64,000 bases of DNA from an uncultured Tenacibaculum sp. Its GTDB lineage: Bacteria; Bacteroidota; Bacteroidia; Flavobacteriales; Flavobacteriaceae. How positions within the stretch are numbered: position 1 is the first letter of the stretch; the number at the start of each line of letters is the position of its first letter. The position numbers were made by a program, and so were the translations under genes. Shown here one piece after another: positions 50,786 through 59,798 of this stretch. The notes beneath the pieces are model-generated. The model was given only the letters and a program-made list of their open reading frames with translations, searched no databases and was not told where the DNA came from. The DNA lies in contig CANMJA010000013.1 in the NCBI GenBank assembly GCA_947498055.1, positions 1-64,000 of the forward strand. Direction: 5' to 3'.

Positions 50786-52369
50786 TTACTTATTTTCTAA
50801 CTCCAAAACCTTCAAAATCATTTTATCATCTATGTGATTTAACTTGTATAAGCCTTTATCATTAAAAAGCTCTCTTGCAATGGCTGTTTTTAAAAGTTTT
50901 CGTAATTGTTGTTTGGTTCTTGTAGAGGTTTTAAAATCTTTAATTTTTAATAGAAACTGATTAGAAATACTGTTGTTTACATCAAAGTTAGATACGAAAG
51001 TATCTAAAGATAAATCAGTTAATTTTTTCCTGTTATTATCTACATATTTAAAAGCAAAATCATTTAAATGTGCAAAATAATAAGGAGAAATATATTGAGA
51101 AGTATCTACAGCAACAAAAACATCTGGAATAATACCACCACCACCATAAACTGTTTTTCCTTTTGGGGTAGTAAATTTTAAACTATCTATTGTTTTAATA
51201 CTGTCTTTGTTAAAAAGTTCACCATTGCGATAACGATTTTCTACTTCGCTATTATATCCACCACTTCTAGGTTGGTTGGTTTTTTCTGTAGTAGTTGTTG
51301 AATTTTTATATGGTTTTTGTATAGAACGACCAGTTGGTGTATAATAACGAGCAGTAGTTAAACGAACAGCAGAACCATCTCCTAAATCCATTTCTTCTTG
51401 CACTAATCCTTTTCCAAACGATCGTCGTCCAATAATAATACCTTTATCGTTGTCTTGTAAAGCCCCAGCTACAATTTCAGAAGCAGAAGCAGAGTTTTCA
51501 TCAATTAAGACATATAGGCTACCGTTTTCAAAATCTCCTTTTTCAGTAGCAAAGTATTCATGAGTTTCTCCTCCATTGTTTTTGGTAAAAACAATAAGTT
51601 TATCGTCTTCTAAAAATTCATCCACAATTTTATTAGCAATATGTATAAAGCCACCACCATTACCACGAAGGTCTAACACTAAATCGGTCATTCCTTTAGC
51701 TAATAAATGGTGTAAAGAGGTTTTAAATTCGCGGTAGGTATTTTGTGCAAAACGATCTAGTTTTAAATAACCAATACTATCGTTTAGCATGTAGGCAACG
51801 TCTACACTTTTAATATTTACTTTTCCTCTTTTTACAGCAACAGAAAATAAACTATCGTTAGATTTTCTATAGATTTGTAGTTTAATTTCAGTATTAGGTT
51901 TTCCTTTTAACGCTTTTAATATTTGACTATTCTTTAATTTTTTTCCGTATAAAGTATCTGTATTGGCAATTAAAATTCGATCACCTGCCTTTATTCCTTT
52001 TTTTATACTCGGACCTCCTTTGATAGGATGTACTACAGTAATAGAATCTTCTATCATTCTAAATTGAACTCCAATACCTACAAAATTTCCTTGCATACTT
52101 TCTGTTACGGCTTGTAAATTTTCTTTAGGAATATAAACAGAATGAGGATCTAGTTTAGTTAACATCTCTGCAATGGCACCATCTAAAAGTTGATCTGTAT
52201 TTACATCGTCTACATAATCTTTTTGAATAAAGTTAATTAAACGTTTTATCTTTTGCTCATTAACAGAACTCTTATCTAAAAGACTAGTATTACCGCTAAA
52301 AAAAGCGCCAATAACAACGCCAAAAGCAACAGCTATTGCAAAATATATAGGTAAATTATTTTTGTTCAT
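50786..52369 (-). CDS. S41-family (CtpA-type) processing protease with PDZ domain
   Basis: A 527-residue protease. An N-terminal membrane segment (LPIYFAIAVAFGVVIGAFF) anchors it to face the periplasm. The PDZ domain is near residues 85-170 (FVGIGVQFRM, then IKAGDRILIANTD). The S41 catalytic Ser is in ENSASASEIVAGALQD and the Lys lies in GRRSFGKGLVQ. The C-terminal 100 residues are helical. It overlaps the dCMP deaminase gene by 14 bases. Its family trims or degrades periplasmic proteins. Confidence 0.94.
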   Translation of the reverse strand: MNKNNLPIYFAIAVAFGVVIGAFFSGNTSLLDKSSVNEQKIKRLINFIQKDYVDDVNTDQLLDGAIAEMLTKLDPHSVYIPKENLQAVTESMQGNFVGIGVQFRMIEDSITVVHPIKGGPSIKKGIKAGDRILIANTDTLYGKKLKNSQILKALKGKPNTEIKLQIYRKSNDSLFSVAVKRGKVNIKSVDVAYMLNDSIGYLKLDRFAQNTYREFKTSLHHLLAKGMTDLVLDLRGNGGGFIHIANKIVDEFLEDDKLIVFTKNNGGETHEYFATEKGDFENGSLYVLIDENSASASEIVAGALQDNDKGIIIGRRSFGKGLVQEEMDLGDGSAVRLTTARYYTPTGRSIQKPYKNSTTTTEKTNQPRSGGYNSEVENRYRNGELFNKDSIKTIDSLKFTTPKGKTVYGGGGIIPDVFVAVDTSQYISPYYFAHLNDFAFKYVDNNRKKLTDLSLDTFVSNFDVNNSISNQFLLKIKDFKTSTRTKQQLRKLLKTAIARELFNDKGLYKLNHIDDKMILKVLELENK

Positions 52370-52790
52370 CTGGTAAGTAAATCAATTCAACTCCTGCTTT
52401 TTCTAAAAATTCTAATCCCGAAACATCTTTATATCTATTAGAGTACACCACTCTTTTAATACCAGATTGGTGAATTAACTTACTACATTGCTGGCAAGGT
52501 GATAATGTAATGTATAACGTAGCTCCTTTACAAGACTGTGTAGAACCAGCAACTTTTAAAATGGCATTAGCTTCAGCATGTAATACATACCATTTTGTGT
52601 AGCCTTCGTCATCTTCACATGTATTTTCAAAATTAGTAGGAGTTCCATTATATCCGTCAGAAATAATCATTCTATCTTTTACAATAATAGCACCAACCTG
52701 TTTGCGTTTGCAGTGTGATAATTTCGCCCATTCTTGCGCCATTTTTAAGTAAGCTCGAGCGTATTTAGATTCCTTGTTTGTTAGCGTCAT
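52356..52790 (-). CDS. Deoxycytidylate deaminase (dCMP deaminase family)
   Basis: A 144-residue zinc enzyme that converts dCMP to dUMP for thymidylate synthesis. The zinc site and proton shuttle are H71-A-E73 in HAEANAI and C99-x2-C102 in SPCQQC. The substrate loop NGTPTNFENTCED is typical of the dCMP/ComEB group. Its start is 48 bases from the end of the HupE-like gene on the same strand; its end overlaps the CtpA gene. Confidence 0.94.
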   Translation of the reverse strand: MTLTNKESKYARAYLKMAQEWAKLSHCKRKQVGAIIVKDRMIISDGYNGTPTNFENTCEDDEGYTKWYVLHAEANAILKVAGSTQSCKGATLYITLSPCQQCSKLIHQSGIKRVVYSNRYKDVSGLEFLEKAGVELIYLPDEQK

Positions 52791-52838
52791 ATAGTTAAGC
52801 GAAAATAATTAGAAATTAATGGATAAGAAGTTAATAAT

Positions 52839-53420
52839 TTACCAAAAAGCACGATCGATCATCATTTGTAACGCAAAACCAATAACAATAGAGGAGGCTA
52901 TTAGTATCCAGTCTCTACGATTCACTCCTAAAATACCTTGTAATAAACCGCCGATTAATAAAATAAGGAAAACAATAATAACCTGAGCAACTTCAACACC
53001 TAAAGCGAATTCTAAAAGCGGAACAAATTTATCTTCATTTCTGCCAACTAACATTTTTAAATAATTAGAAAACCCTAAACCATGAACCAATCCAAAAAAT
53101 AAAGCAAAGAATAAATTTTGATTCTCTTTACCAACAGAAGCTTTTTTTGCAGTTAATACATTCATTAATCCTGTTACAAAAATGGTAAAGGGAATTAAAA
53201 ACTCAATTAAATCTGTTCTAATATTTAAATACCCATAAGTAGAAAGAATTAAGGTAAGAGAATGTCCGATTGTAAATAAGGTAATCAGCCATAAAACTTT
53301 TTTCCATTGTTTAAATTGGTATACTACCGCTAAAACAATTAAAAATAAGATATGATCATAAGCTCTAATGTCTAATACATGAAAAAGTCCTTCCTGAAAG
53401 TATATAATAAAATCGTTCAT
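52839..53420 (-). CDS. HupE/UreJ-like membrane protein
   Basis: A 193-residue membrane protein with about six helices. The family motifs are DHILFLIVLAV near the start, LFTIGHSLTLILS and GLVHGLGFS, with conserved His residues that may bind Ni or another metal. HupE/UreJ proteins are linked to nickel import, but no hydrogenase or urease gene is near, so a metal role is only a possibility. It starts 8 bases after the end of the Lrp gene. Confidence 0.85.
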   Translation of the reverse strand: MNDFIIYFQEGLFHVLDIRAYDHILFLIVLAVVYQFKQWKKVLWLITLFTIGHSLTLILSTYGYLNIRTDLIEFLIPFTIFVTGLMNVLTAKKASVGKENQNLFFALFFGLVHGLGFSNYLKMLVGRNEDKFVPLLEFALGVEVAQVIIVFLILLIGGLLQGILGVNRRDWILIASSIVIGFALQMMIDRAFW

Positions 53421-53428
53421 AAAAGAGA

Positions 53429-53890
53429 TTATATTTTTATTTGTCTGTCTATTTGTTGATCCAAAGATATGAATGTTTCTGTTCTTGAAACTCCTTTTAT
53501 ATTTTGAATATCTTTATTTAACAAATGCATTAAATCTTCATTGTTTTTACATAGTATTTTTATGAAAATGGCATAATTACCAGTTGTATAATGACTTTCT
53601 ACAACTTCTGGAATTTCTTTTAACCGTTTGATAGCCGAAGAATATAAACTAGAAGAATCTAAAAACACACCTACAAAAGCCGTGGTAGTATATCCTAAAG
53701 CTTTAGGGTTTAATATCATTTTATATCCATCAATTAAATTAGAATGATCTAGCTTTTTTAATCGCTGATGAATAGCTGCACCAGAAATTCCTACTTCTCT
53801 AGCAATACTTAAAACAGGCGTTCTAGCATCGTTAACTAATCGTTTTATGATGATTTTATCAATACCATCAATTTTTAATTTTTTCGACAT
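53429..53890 (-). CDS. Lrp/AsnC-family transcriptional regulator
   Basis: A 153-residue regulator. The winged-helix domain (residues 8-60) reads IDKIIIKRLVNDARTPVLSI with AREVGISGAAIHQRLKKL as the recognition part. The RAM ligand domain (about 70-145) has YTTTAFVGVFL-like and VESHYTTGNYAIFIKI segments. Feast/famine regulators bind amino acids. The -7 box ends only 4 bases before the ATG, so the mRNA should be leaderless. Confidence 0.94.
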   Translation of the reverse strand: MSKKLKIDGIDKIIIKRLVNDARTPVLSIAREVGISGAAIHQRLKKLDHSNLIDGYKMILNPKALGYTTTAFVGVFLDSSSLYSSAIKRLKEIPEVVESHYTTGNYAIFIKILCKNNEDLMHLLNKDIQNIKGVSRTETFISLDQQIDRQIKI

Positions 53891-53894
53891 AAAA

Positions 53895-53902
53895 CAAAAA
53901 TA
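53895..53902 (-). promoter_or_regulatory. -7 promoter element of the Lrp gene, leaderless type
   Basis: On the minus strand TATTTTTG is followed by TTTT and the ATG at 53890. Confidence 0.6.
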
Positions 53903-54013
53903 AGGAAAAGTAAAAATCTTTATAGAAATATTTTCTAAATTAAGATAGAAAAAAGTAAAATATATTCTAATATAATTCGTTTGTGATTAGAGCTTTGCAG
54001 ATTCACTTTAATA

Positions 54014-54031
54014 AAATAGTTTAAACTATTT
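54014..54031. promoter_or_regulatory. 18-base perfect palindrome, possible operator
   Basis: AAATAGTTT followed by its exact complement, between the Lrp gene and the hydrolase gene. It could be a regulator site; no protein can be named. Confidence 0.35.
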
Positions 54032-54174
54032 ATAAGGAAATTTACTTTGCACCCTACATTTATATTTTTAAAGAAAATCAATAGAGTTAAACTCATCGTT
54101 GGTATTAATATGTTTTAAAACTGTGACAAATCGTTTTTTTGTTTGTCTTTTAATTAAACCAATCAGAAGAATAG

Positions 54175-55200
54175 ATGAAAAATATACTGCTAATTTTAAT
54201 CATTCTATGTGTTTCTTGTACCCCTCAAAAAGAAAAAAACTATAGAATTGGACAAAAATCATTAATTCTCGTAGATGCCTCAAGAAATAGGTCTTTAGCA
54301 ACTGAAATATGGTATCCTACTTTAGATGTGGGTATAGATAAAAAAGAAAATAAAAAAGCTCTTTTTAAAACAATAAAAACAATTAAAAATGCAAGTGTAT
54401 TAACTAAGAAATTTCCGTTATTAGTAGTATCTCATGGGACTGGTGGAAATAGATTTTCATTAACTTGGTTTATAGAAAAGATGGTGAAAGAGGGGTATGT
54501 AGTTGTTTCATTAGATCATTACGGAAATTCTACATTTAACAAAATTCCTAGAGAGTTTGTAAAATGGTGGGAAAGAGCAATTGATATACAATTTGTACTT
54601 ACCAATGTTCTAAAACAGGATGAAATAGGAGAAATAATAGACACATCTAGAATTGGAGGAGTTGGTTTTTCTTTAGGAGGCTATACAAATATTGCATTGG
54701 CTGGAGGTTATGTAGATAGAGAAATAAAGAAAAATGAAGACGATAAAACAAGAGCAATGCCTAACGAGTTCCCTGAAACGGATGAAATTATAGATTTCGA
54801 AAATGATAGCCTTATTGTTTTATCATACCATAGATATAAAGATCATGTTAAAGACGAAAGAATGAAAGCTTTTTTTACTATGGCACCTGCAATCGGATTT
54901 GGTTTTCATACGAAAGAACAAACGAATAAAATTACTGCACCAGTATTTATAGTTGCAGGAAAAGGAGATACAGTAGCACCAGTTGCATCGAATGCAGAAG
55001 TATATCATGATTTAATAAAAACTAGTGAAATACATCTTTTTAATACGAATGTAGGGCATTATGTTTTTCTGAATGAATCTACAGAGTTCGGAAAAAAAGT
55101 AGCACCATTAATAACTGTTGATAATCCAGAAGTAGATCGTAAAGAAATACATAAAGAAACATTAAAGTTAGCGGTTGATTTTTTTAATAAAAACCTTTAA
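54175..55200 (+). CDS. Alpha/beta hydrolase lipoprotein (dienelactone/PAF-acetylhydrolase-like)
   Basis: A 341-residue hydrolase. The signal ends ILCVSC with the lipid Cys at 15. The fold is shown by LLVVSHGTGGNRF (oxyanion His-Gly), the nucleophile elbow GVGFSLGGYTN, the acid in FIVAGKGDTVAP and the His in NVGHYVFL. Such proteins cut esters or lipids in the envelope. It follows an intergenic region with a palindrome and precedes umuC, with no operon link seen. Confidence 0.88.
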   Translation: MKNILLILIILCVSCTPQKEKNYRIGQKSLILVDASRNRSLATEIWYPTLDVGIDKKENKKALFKTIKTIKNASVLTKKFPLLVVSHGTGGNRFSLTWFIEKMVKEGYVVVSLDHYGNSTFNKIPREFVKWWERAIDIQFVLTNVLKQDEIGEIIDTSRIGGVGFSLGGYTNIALAGGYVDREIKKNEDDKTRAMPNEFPETDEIIDFENDSLIVLSYHRYKDHVKDERMKAFFTMAPAIGFGFHTKEQTNKITAPVFIVAGKGDTVAPVASNAEVYHDLIKTSEIHLFNTNVGHYVFLNESTEFGKKVAPLITVDNPEVDRKEIHKETLKLAVDFFNKNL

Positions 55201-55293
55201 AATTAGAGTTAAAATAATTTTGAAGTGACAAAGACATATGTGCGAAATTAAATTACGTAAATGGTGTAAAGTGACAGAAGAATTAATATTCCG

Positions 55294-55301
55294 TATTTTT
55301 G
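55294..55301 (+). promoter_or_regulatory. -7 promoter element of umuC-umuD, leaderless type
   Basis: TATTTTTG, then TGTAG, then the ATG at 55307. An 8-base palindrome TTACGTAA (55253-55260) lies 33 bases upstream of the box and is a possible SOS regulator site; I find no classical LexA box. Confidence 0.6.
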
Positions 55302-55306
55302 TGTAG

Positions 55307-56563
55307 ATGTTTGCTTTAGTTGATTGTAATAATTTTTATGCTTCTTGTGAACGGGTTTTTAATCCGAATTTGCAAGGAAAACCTATTGCTATTTTAAGCA
55401 ATAATGATGGTTGTGTTATTTCTCGTAGCGATGAAGCTAAAGCGTTACAATTACCAATGGGAGCTCCCATTTTTAAGTGGGAATCATTTTGTAAGCAACG
55501 AAATATAGAAATTCTTTCTTCTAACTATCCTTTATATGGAGATATGAGTGATAGAGTAATGAAAATTTTAGCACAATTTACTCCAGATATAGAAGTATAT
55601 TCTATTGATGAAGCATTTTTGCAGTTTAAAGGATTTGAAAATTTTAATTTTGAAAACTATGGAAAAGAAATTAAAAATCGAATTTTACAATGGACAGGAA
55701 TACCTACCTGTGTTGGAATAGCCCCAACAAAAGGGTTGAGCAAAGTTGCTAATAAAATTGCTAGAAAATTTTTAAAAGAAACGAATGGGGTATATGTAAT
55801 AGATTCGGAAGAAAAAAGAATAAAAGCTTTACAATGGACACCTATAGAAAAAGTTTGGGGTATTGGTCATCGATTGCAAAAAAAGCTAAAAGCAGTTGGT
55901 TGTATAAAAGCGTACGATTTTACACAGTTAGATAGTGATTTTGTAAGAAAAAAATACTCTATAACATTATGGAAATTACAACAAGATTTGTTAGGAAAAC
56001 CAGCTATAGAACTCGATGAGCATAAAAATAAAAAAGCAATAGCCACTACAAGAAGTTTTGAATATACGTATTCAGATATAGAAAATATAAAAGAACGAAT
56101 AGCAACCTTTGCTGTAAATTGTGCAGAGAAGCTTCGAAAACAAAATTGTAGTTGCCATATGGTTATTGTGATGTTACGTAGCGATCGTCATAAACACAAT
56201 TTAGAACAACATAAGATAAGTAGAACCGTTGTCTTGCCATATCCAACAAACTCATCATTAGTTATTAGTAAATGTGCTGTTGAGGCAGTGAAAACTATTT
56301 TTAAAACCAATATAAAGTATAAAAGAGCAGGAGTTATCGTAACAGGTTTGGTACCTGAAGATAATTATCAATTAGATTTATTTTCAGAAGAAAATCCAAA
56401 GCACAAACCATTAATGAATGCAATTGATTATATTAATACAAAATATAAAGCAAATTGTGTGAAATTAGGGAGTCAAGATTTAGAAAGAACATGGAAAATG
56501 CGACAAGAACGACTTTCACCAAAATACACTACCAATATTAACGACATCATTGTAGTAAAATGA
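55307..56563 (+). CDS. umuC: Y-family DNA polymerase V catalytic subunit
   Basis: A 418-residue translesion polymerase. The first metal Asp is D6 in FALVDCNNFYASCERVF, and the second acidic pair is D101-E102 in YSIDEAFL. The helix-hairpin-helix part reads IEKVWGIGHRLQKKL, and the C-terminal domain ends in the UmuC tail with LGSQDLERTWKMRQERLSPKYTT. The start is fixed by the family N terminus and by the promoter box 5 bases upstream. It precedes umuD, with a 4-base overlap, the reverse of the usual order. Confidence 0.96.
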   Translation: MFALVDCNNFYASCERVFNPNLQGKPIAILSNNDGCVISRSDEAKALQLPMGAPIFKWESFCKQRNIEILSSNYPLYGDMSDRVMKILAQFTPDIEVYSIDEAFLQFKGFENFNFENYGKEIKNRILQWTGIPTCVGIAPTKGLSKVANKIARKFLKETNGVYVIDSEEKRIKALQWTPIEKVWGIGHRLQKKLKAVGCIKAYDFTQLDSDFVRKKYSITLWKLQQDLLGKPAIELDEHKNKKAIATTRSFEYTYSDIENIKERIATFAVNCAEKLRKQNCSCHMVIVMLRSDRHKHNLEQHKISRTVVLPYPTNSSLVISKCAVEAVKTIFKTNIKYKRAGVIVTGLVPEDNYQLDLFSEENPKHKPLMNAIDYINTKYKANCVKLGSQDLERTWKMRQERLSPKYTTNINDIIVVK

Positions 56564-56997
56564 ATATAAAATCTCAAAAATTAACATTTTTTAGTCCGAA
56601 AGACTCAGAAGGAAATGGCGCAATCTTTATTGATACAGGAATTTCGGCCGGATTTCCTTCGCCAGCAGATGATTTTAAAGAAACTCGAATTTCTTTAGAC
56701 GAAGAGTTTATAAAAAATAAAGAGGCTACTTTTTTTGCAAAAGTAAGCGGGCAATCTATGATTGGTGCAGGTTTAGATGATAATGATTTACTGGTAATTG
56801 ATAGGAGTATACCACCAACAAATAATAAAATTGCAGTTTGCTTTTTAGATGGAGAATTTACAGTGAAGCGGTTACGTGTAGATGGTGATGAAATGTGGCT
56901 ACAACCAGAAAATCCCAATTATCCTATTATAAAAATAACACAAGATAATAATTTTGTTATTTGGGGTATTGTTACTAGCGTAATAAAAAGAGTGTAA
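56560..56997 (+). CDS. umuD: UmuD-like S24 self-cleaving peptidase
   Basis: A 145-residue SOS mutagenesis protein. The predicted self-cut is between A30 and G31 in SAGFPSPADDF (E. coli UmuD has Cys-Gly here). The catalytic Ser is S66 in SGQSM and the Lys is K103 in FTVKRL. The cut form joins UmuC to make polymerase V. The ATG overlaps the umuC stop by 4 bases (ATGA), so translation is coupled. At 145 residues it is close to the E. coli length of 139. Confidence 0.95.
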   Translation: MNIKSQKLTFFSPKDSEGNGAIFIDTGISAGFPSPADDFKETRISLDEEFIKNKEATFFAKVSGQSMIGAGLDDNDLLVIDRSIPPTNNKIAVCFLDGEFTVKRLRVDGDEMWLQPENPNYPIIKITQDNNFVIWGIVTSVIKRV

Positions 56998-57090
56998 TGT
57001 GGTTGTTTTGTGAAAAAGATTTGTGTTTTAGAAGAAATCGATAGATTATGTCTTTTATCAGTAAAATTATATTAAAAGTGAAAGTAAAAA

Positions 57091-57594
57091 ATGAGATTTG
57101 AAGTTGAAAATTACAAGAACATTCTTTTATTTGATGACTTGATTTTATTTAGTGATACCTTCTATCAATCTTCAGAAGATTTTAAATACAGGGATAAAAA
57201 TTCAAAAAAAGACGAATTAAAGAAAATTAGTAATATTAAAGGTTTTGAATTTAACTCAATTGGAAATATTATAATCTTAAATTTTGAAAAAGAAAATAGG
57301 AAGCTTATATTCTTATCTAATAAAAGAATGAAAGATTTTATAATTCAGGTAAAAACAGACCAATTTAAATTGGTGTCAAAGAAAAAAATAAAAGACAATT
57401 ATAAATCTAGTTTTTTTATTTTTATATTTTATTTCTTGATTTGTTTGATAATTTGTGGTGCTATATTTTTTGAATCAGGAACAAAGGGACTTTTAAAAAA
57501 ACCAATTTGGATTCTTTTTATTATTGCTGCTATATTTCAGGTAAAAAAAATAACGAATAGTCATGAGGTTAAATATGAAAAAATTAATCATTAA
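57091..57594 (+). CDS. Two-helix membrane protein of unknown function
   Basis: A 167-residue protein. Residues 1-100 look like a small beta-rich cytoplasmic domain (FNSIGNIIILNFEKENRKLIFL), followed by two helices (FFIFIFYFLICLIICGAIFF and WILFIIAAIF). It is unlike its neighbours in base use, being very rich in A and T. I do not recognise a family. It may be a species-specific gene or a later arrival. No promoter or operon partner is seen. Confidence 0.6.
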   Translation: MRFEVENYKNILLFDDLILFSDTFYQSSEDFKYRDKNSKKDELKKISNIKGFEFNSIGNIIILNFEKENRKLIFLSNKRMKDFIIQVKTDQFKLVSKKKIKDNYKSSFFIFIFYFLICLIICGAIFFESGTKGLLKKPIWILFIIAAIFQVKKITNSHEVKYEKINH

Positions 57595-57744
57595 CAATTA
57601 ACTATAATTAAAAAGAGGTTTGGTACTCAATTCAAAATAAATGTTAGACCATTTATAATTATAGTGATAAACTTAAAGTTAATGAGCGAAATTTTTATCT
57701 GACAATAAATAATTAAACTTATAATAATTTTTCACAAGATAACA

Positions 57745-58752
57745 CTAATTAGAAAATTCATTAATTTCTCCTTTTTCATTAGTAAATAATAAAACAACTT
57801 TTAACTCAGGATGATTTTGTAAAAAAGTTTTAGTTTTTTCTAGTCCCATTGCTAAGAATGCTGTAGCATAAGCATCTACATCTGCACAATCTCCTTGTTT
57901 CATTACAGATACACTTAATAAATTACTTTCTTGGGCTAAGCCTGTTTTTGGGTTTACGGTATGTACAATTTTATTTCCTTCGGCGTTTAATTTAAATTTC
58001 CTGTAATTACCAGAAGTAGCCATAGATTGATTGTTAAGTTCTATCAATTTTGAGGTACTTCTTGTGCCATCTGTATTAGGATCATCAATAGCTACTTTCC
58101 AAAGTTTTTCTTTAGGGTTTTTACCTCTAGCTCTTATTTCACCACCAATTTCAACTAAATAATTAGAAACATTTTTTTGTTCAAGAAATCGACCAATAAT
58201 GTCAATTCCTAATCCTTTTGCAAAAGCATTTACATTAAATTCTATGTTAAAAGGTTTAGAAATCTTTCCATCATGTAGCGTTATTTTATCAAAACCTTTC
58301 GATTTTAATAATGTAGAAACTTCTTTTTCGGTAAGATTTTTTTGCTCTTTTCCAGAACCAAATCCGTATGCATTAATCAATTTCCCTATAGTTGGATCAA
58401 AATATCCATCAGATTCTATATAAATCTTTTTAGCCTTATCAAATGCTTCCTTAAAGTAATCGTCTACTACAATAGTAGAATCTCCTTTGTTAATTTTAGA
58501 AATAATAGAGTTTGGAATATAGGTAGATAAAGAGTAGTTAAAAGCATTAAAAATGCTATCAAAAGATGCTTGGTAATCAGTTGTGTCTTTGTATGTAATA
58601 TGGTAAGTGGTGCCAAAAATAGCCCCTTGTAACTTGGTGTAAGTGTCTTTTTTTGAAGATTTTTTAGTTTGTGTATTCTTTTTTGAAGGTTGACAATTAC
58701 ATAAAAAAGAGATTATAATACAGTAAGCTAAAAAATATTGTGTACTTTTCAT
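57745..58752 (-). CDS. apbE: FAD:protein FMN transferase (ApbE family)
   Basis: A 335-residue enzyme that attaches FMN to Thr of target proteins such as the NQR complex. It is exported with an N-terminal hydrophobic region and a Cys-rich end of signal (FLCNCQPSKK). Family signs are FGTTYHITY, then LSTYIPNSIISKINKG, the segment DGYFDPTIGKLINAYGFG, VEIGGEIRARGKNP and the flavin/metal Asp in ADVDAYATAFLAMG. It has its own promoter box. Confidence 0.94.
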   Translation of the reverse strand: MKSTQYFLAYCIIISFLCNCQPSKKNTQTKKSSKKDTYTKLQGAIFGTTYHITYKDTTDYQASFDSIFNAFNYSLSTYIPNSIISKINKGDSTIVVDDYFKEAFDKAKKIYIESDGYFDPTIGKLINAYGFGSGKEQKNLTEKEVSTLLKSKGFDKITLHDGKISKPFNIEFNVNAFAKGLGIDIIGRFLEQKNVSNYLVEIGGEIRARGKNPKEKLWKVAIDDPNTDGTRSTSKLIELNNQSMATSGNYRKFKLNAEGNKIVHTVNPKTGLAQESNLLSVSVMKQGDCADVDAYATAFLAMGLEKTKTFLQNHPELKVVLLFTNEKGEINEFSN

Positions 58753-58770
58753 TATTTCTTAAATTTTTAA

Positions 58771-58778
58771 CAAAAATA
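58771..58778 (-). promoter_or_regulatory. -7 promoter element of apbE
   Basis: On the minus strand TATTTTTG (exact TAnnTTTG) ends 18 bases before the start codon at 58752. Confidence 0.5.
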
Positions 58779-58831
58779 ACTTATTGTATACTAAAATAGC
58801 GTTAAGATAACTTTTTGTTTAATCATTTTTA

Positions 58832-58839
58832 TAAATTTG
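58832..58839 (+). promoter_or_regulatory. -7 promoter element of the OmpA lipoprotein gene
   Basis: TAAATTTG, exact TAnnTTTG, ends 22 bases before the ATG at 58862. A TTTG at 58814-58817 is 14 bases upstream, closer than usual. Confidence 0.45.
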
Positions 58840-58861
58840 TAACTTACATTAACTAAATACA

Positions 58862-59707
58862 ATGAAAAGACTAGTATTATTTTTATCGGCAACATTCTTG
58901 TTAGTTTCTTGTGCCTCTAATAAAGAATTAGAAGCTTTAAAAACGAAACACGAACAAACTAAAGACGAATTATTAACAGTTAAAAACAATCTTACAAAAT
59001 GTTTGGTTGAAAAAGAAAAATATGAAGACAGGTCTAAAGATTTAGAAAGTAGAGTTACAGAGCTTAAAAGAGACAAAGAAAACTCTATTCAACAAGTTGA
59101 AAACTTAACAGTTTTAACAAAAGGAGCTAATGATAATATTAAGGAAACCTTATCGCAACTTAGTAAGAAAGATAAGTACATTAATAAAATTAGAGCAGCA
59201 GCAACAAAAAAAGATTCATTAAATTTAGTAGTAGCATTTCATTTAAAGAAAGAGTTACAACAAGGAATAGATGATGAAGATATAGAGGTTAATGTTGAAA
59301 AAACAGTAGTGTTTATTTCTATTTCAGATAAATTATTATTTAAAAGTGGTAGTTATACAATAACAAATGAGGCTTCTAAAGTATTACAAAAAGTAGCTAC
59401 TGTAGTTAATGCGCAACCAGAAATGGATGTGATGGTAGAAGGGCATACAGATAATACACCAATGAGTACTGCTGCAGTAAAAGATAATTGGGATTTAAGT
59501 GTAAAACGTTCTACAGCTATCGTTCGTGAATTGCAAAGTAAATATGCTGTAGCGCCACAGCGTTTAATTGCGGCAGGTAGAAGTAGTTTTATACCTTTAG
59601 TACCTAACGATACGCCAGCAAACAAATCGAAAAATAGAAGAACTAAAATTATTATCTTACCTAGATTAAATCAATTCTTCGATTTATTAGATCAGAAAGT
59701 AGAATAA
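58862..59707 (+). CDS. OmpA-family lipoprotein with coiled coil
   Basis: A 281-residue outer-membrane lipoprotein. The signal ends FLLVSC with lipid Cys17. A long coiled coil (about residues 22-110, ELEALKTKHEQTKDELLTVK) follows, and the C-terminal OmpA domain (150-270) binds peptidoglycan through VEGHTDNTPMS, the conserved Asp/Arg pair in DNWDLSVKRSTAIVREL and RLIAAGRSSFIP, and NRRTKIIILP. It links outer membrane and cell wall. It is followed by a terminator. Confidence 0.93.
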   Translation: MKRLVLFLSATFLLVSCASNKELEALKTKHEQTKDELLTVKNNLTKCLVEKEKYEDRSKDLESRVTELKRDKENSIQQVENLTVLTKGANDNIKETLSQLSKKDKYINKIRAAATKKDSLNLVVAFHLKKELQQGIDDEDIEVNVEKTVVFISISDKLLFKSGSYTITNEASKVLQKVATVVNAQPEMDVMVEGHTDNTPMSTAAVKDNWDLSVKRSTAIVRELQSKYAVAPQRLIAAGRSSFIPLVPNDTPANKSKNRRTKIIILPRLNQFFDLLDQKVE

Positions 59708-59731
59708 TGTTTTATTAAAATATTTACCATA

Positions 59732-59768
59732 AAAGCCACTTAGATATTTTATTTAAGTGGCTTTATTT
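59732..59768 (+). terminator. Terminator after the OmpA lipoprotein gene
   Basis: Stem AAAGCCACTTA / TAAGTGGCTTT with an 11-base loop and a T-rich tail, 25 bases after the stop at 59707. Confidence 0.85.
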
Positions 59769-59798
59769 TATGAATACGAATACGTAAATTTTTAAAAT

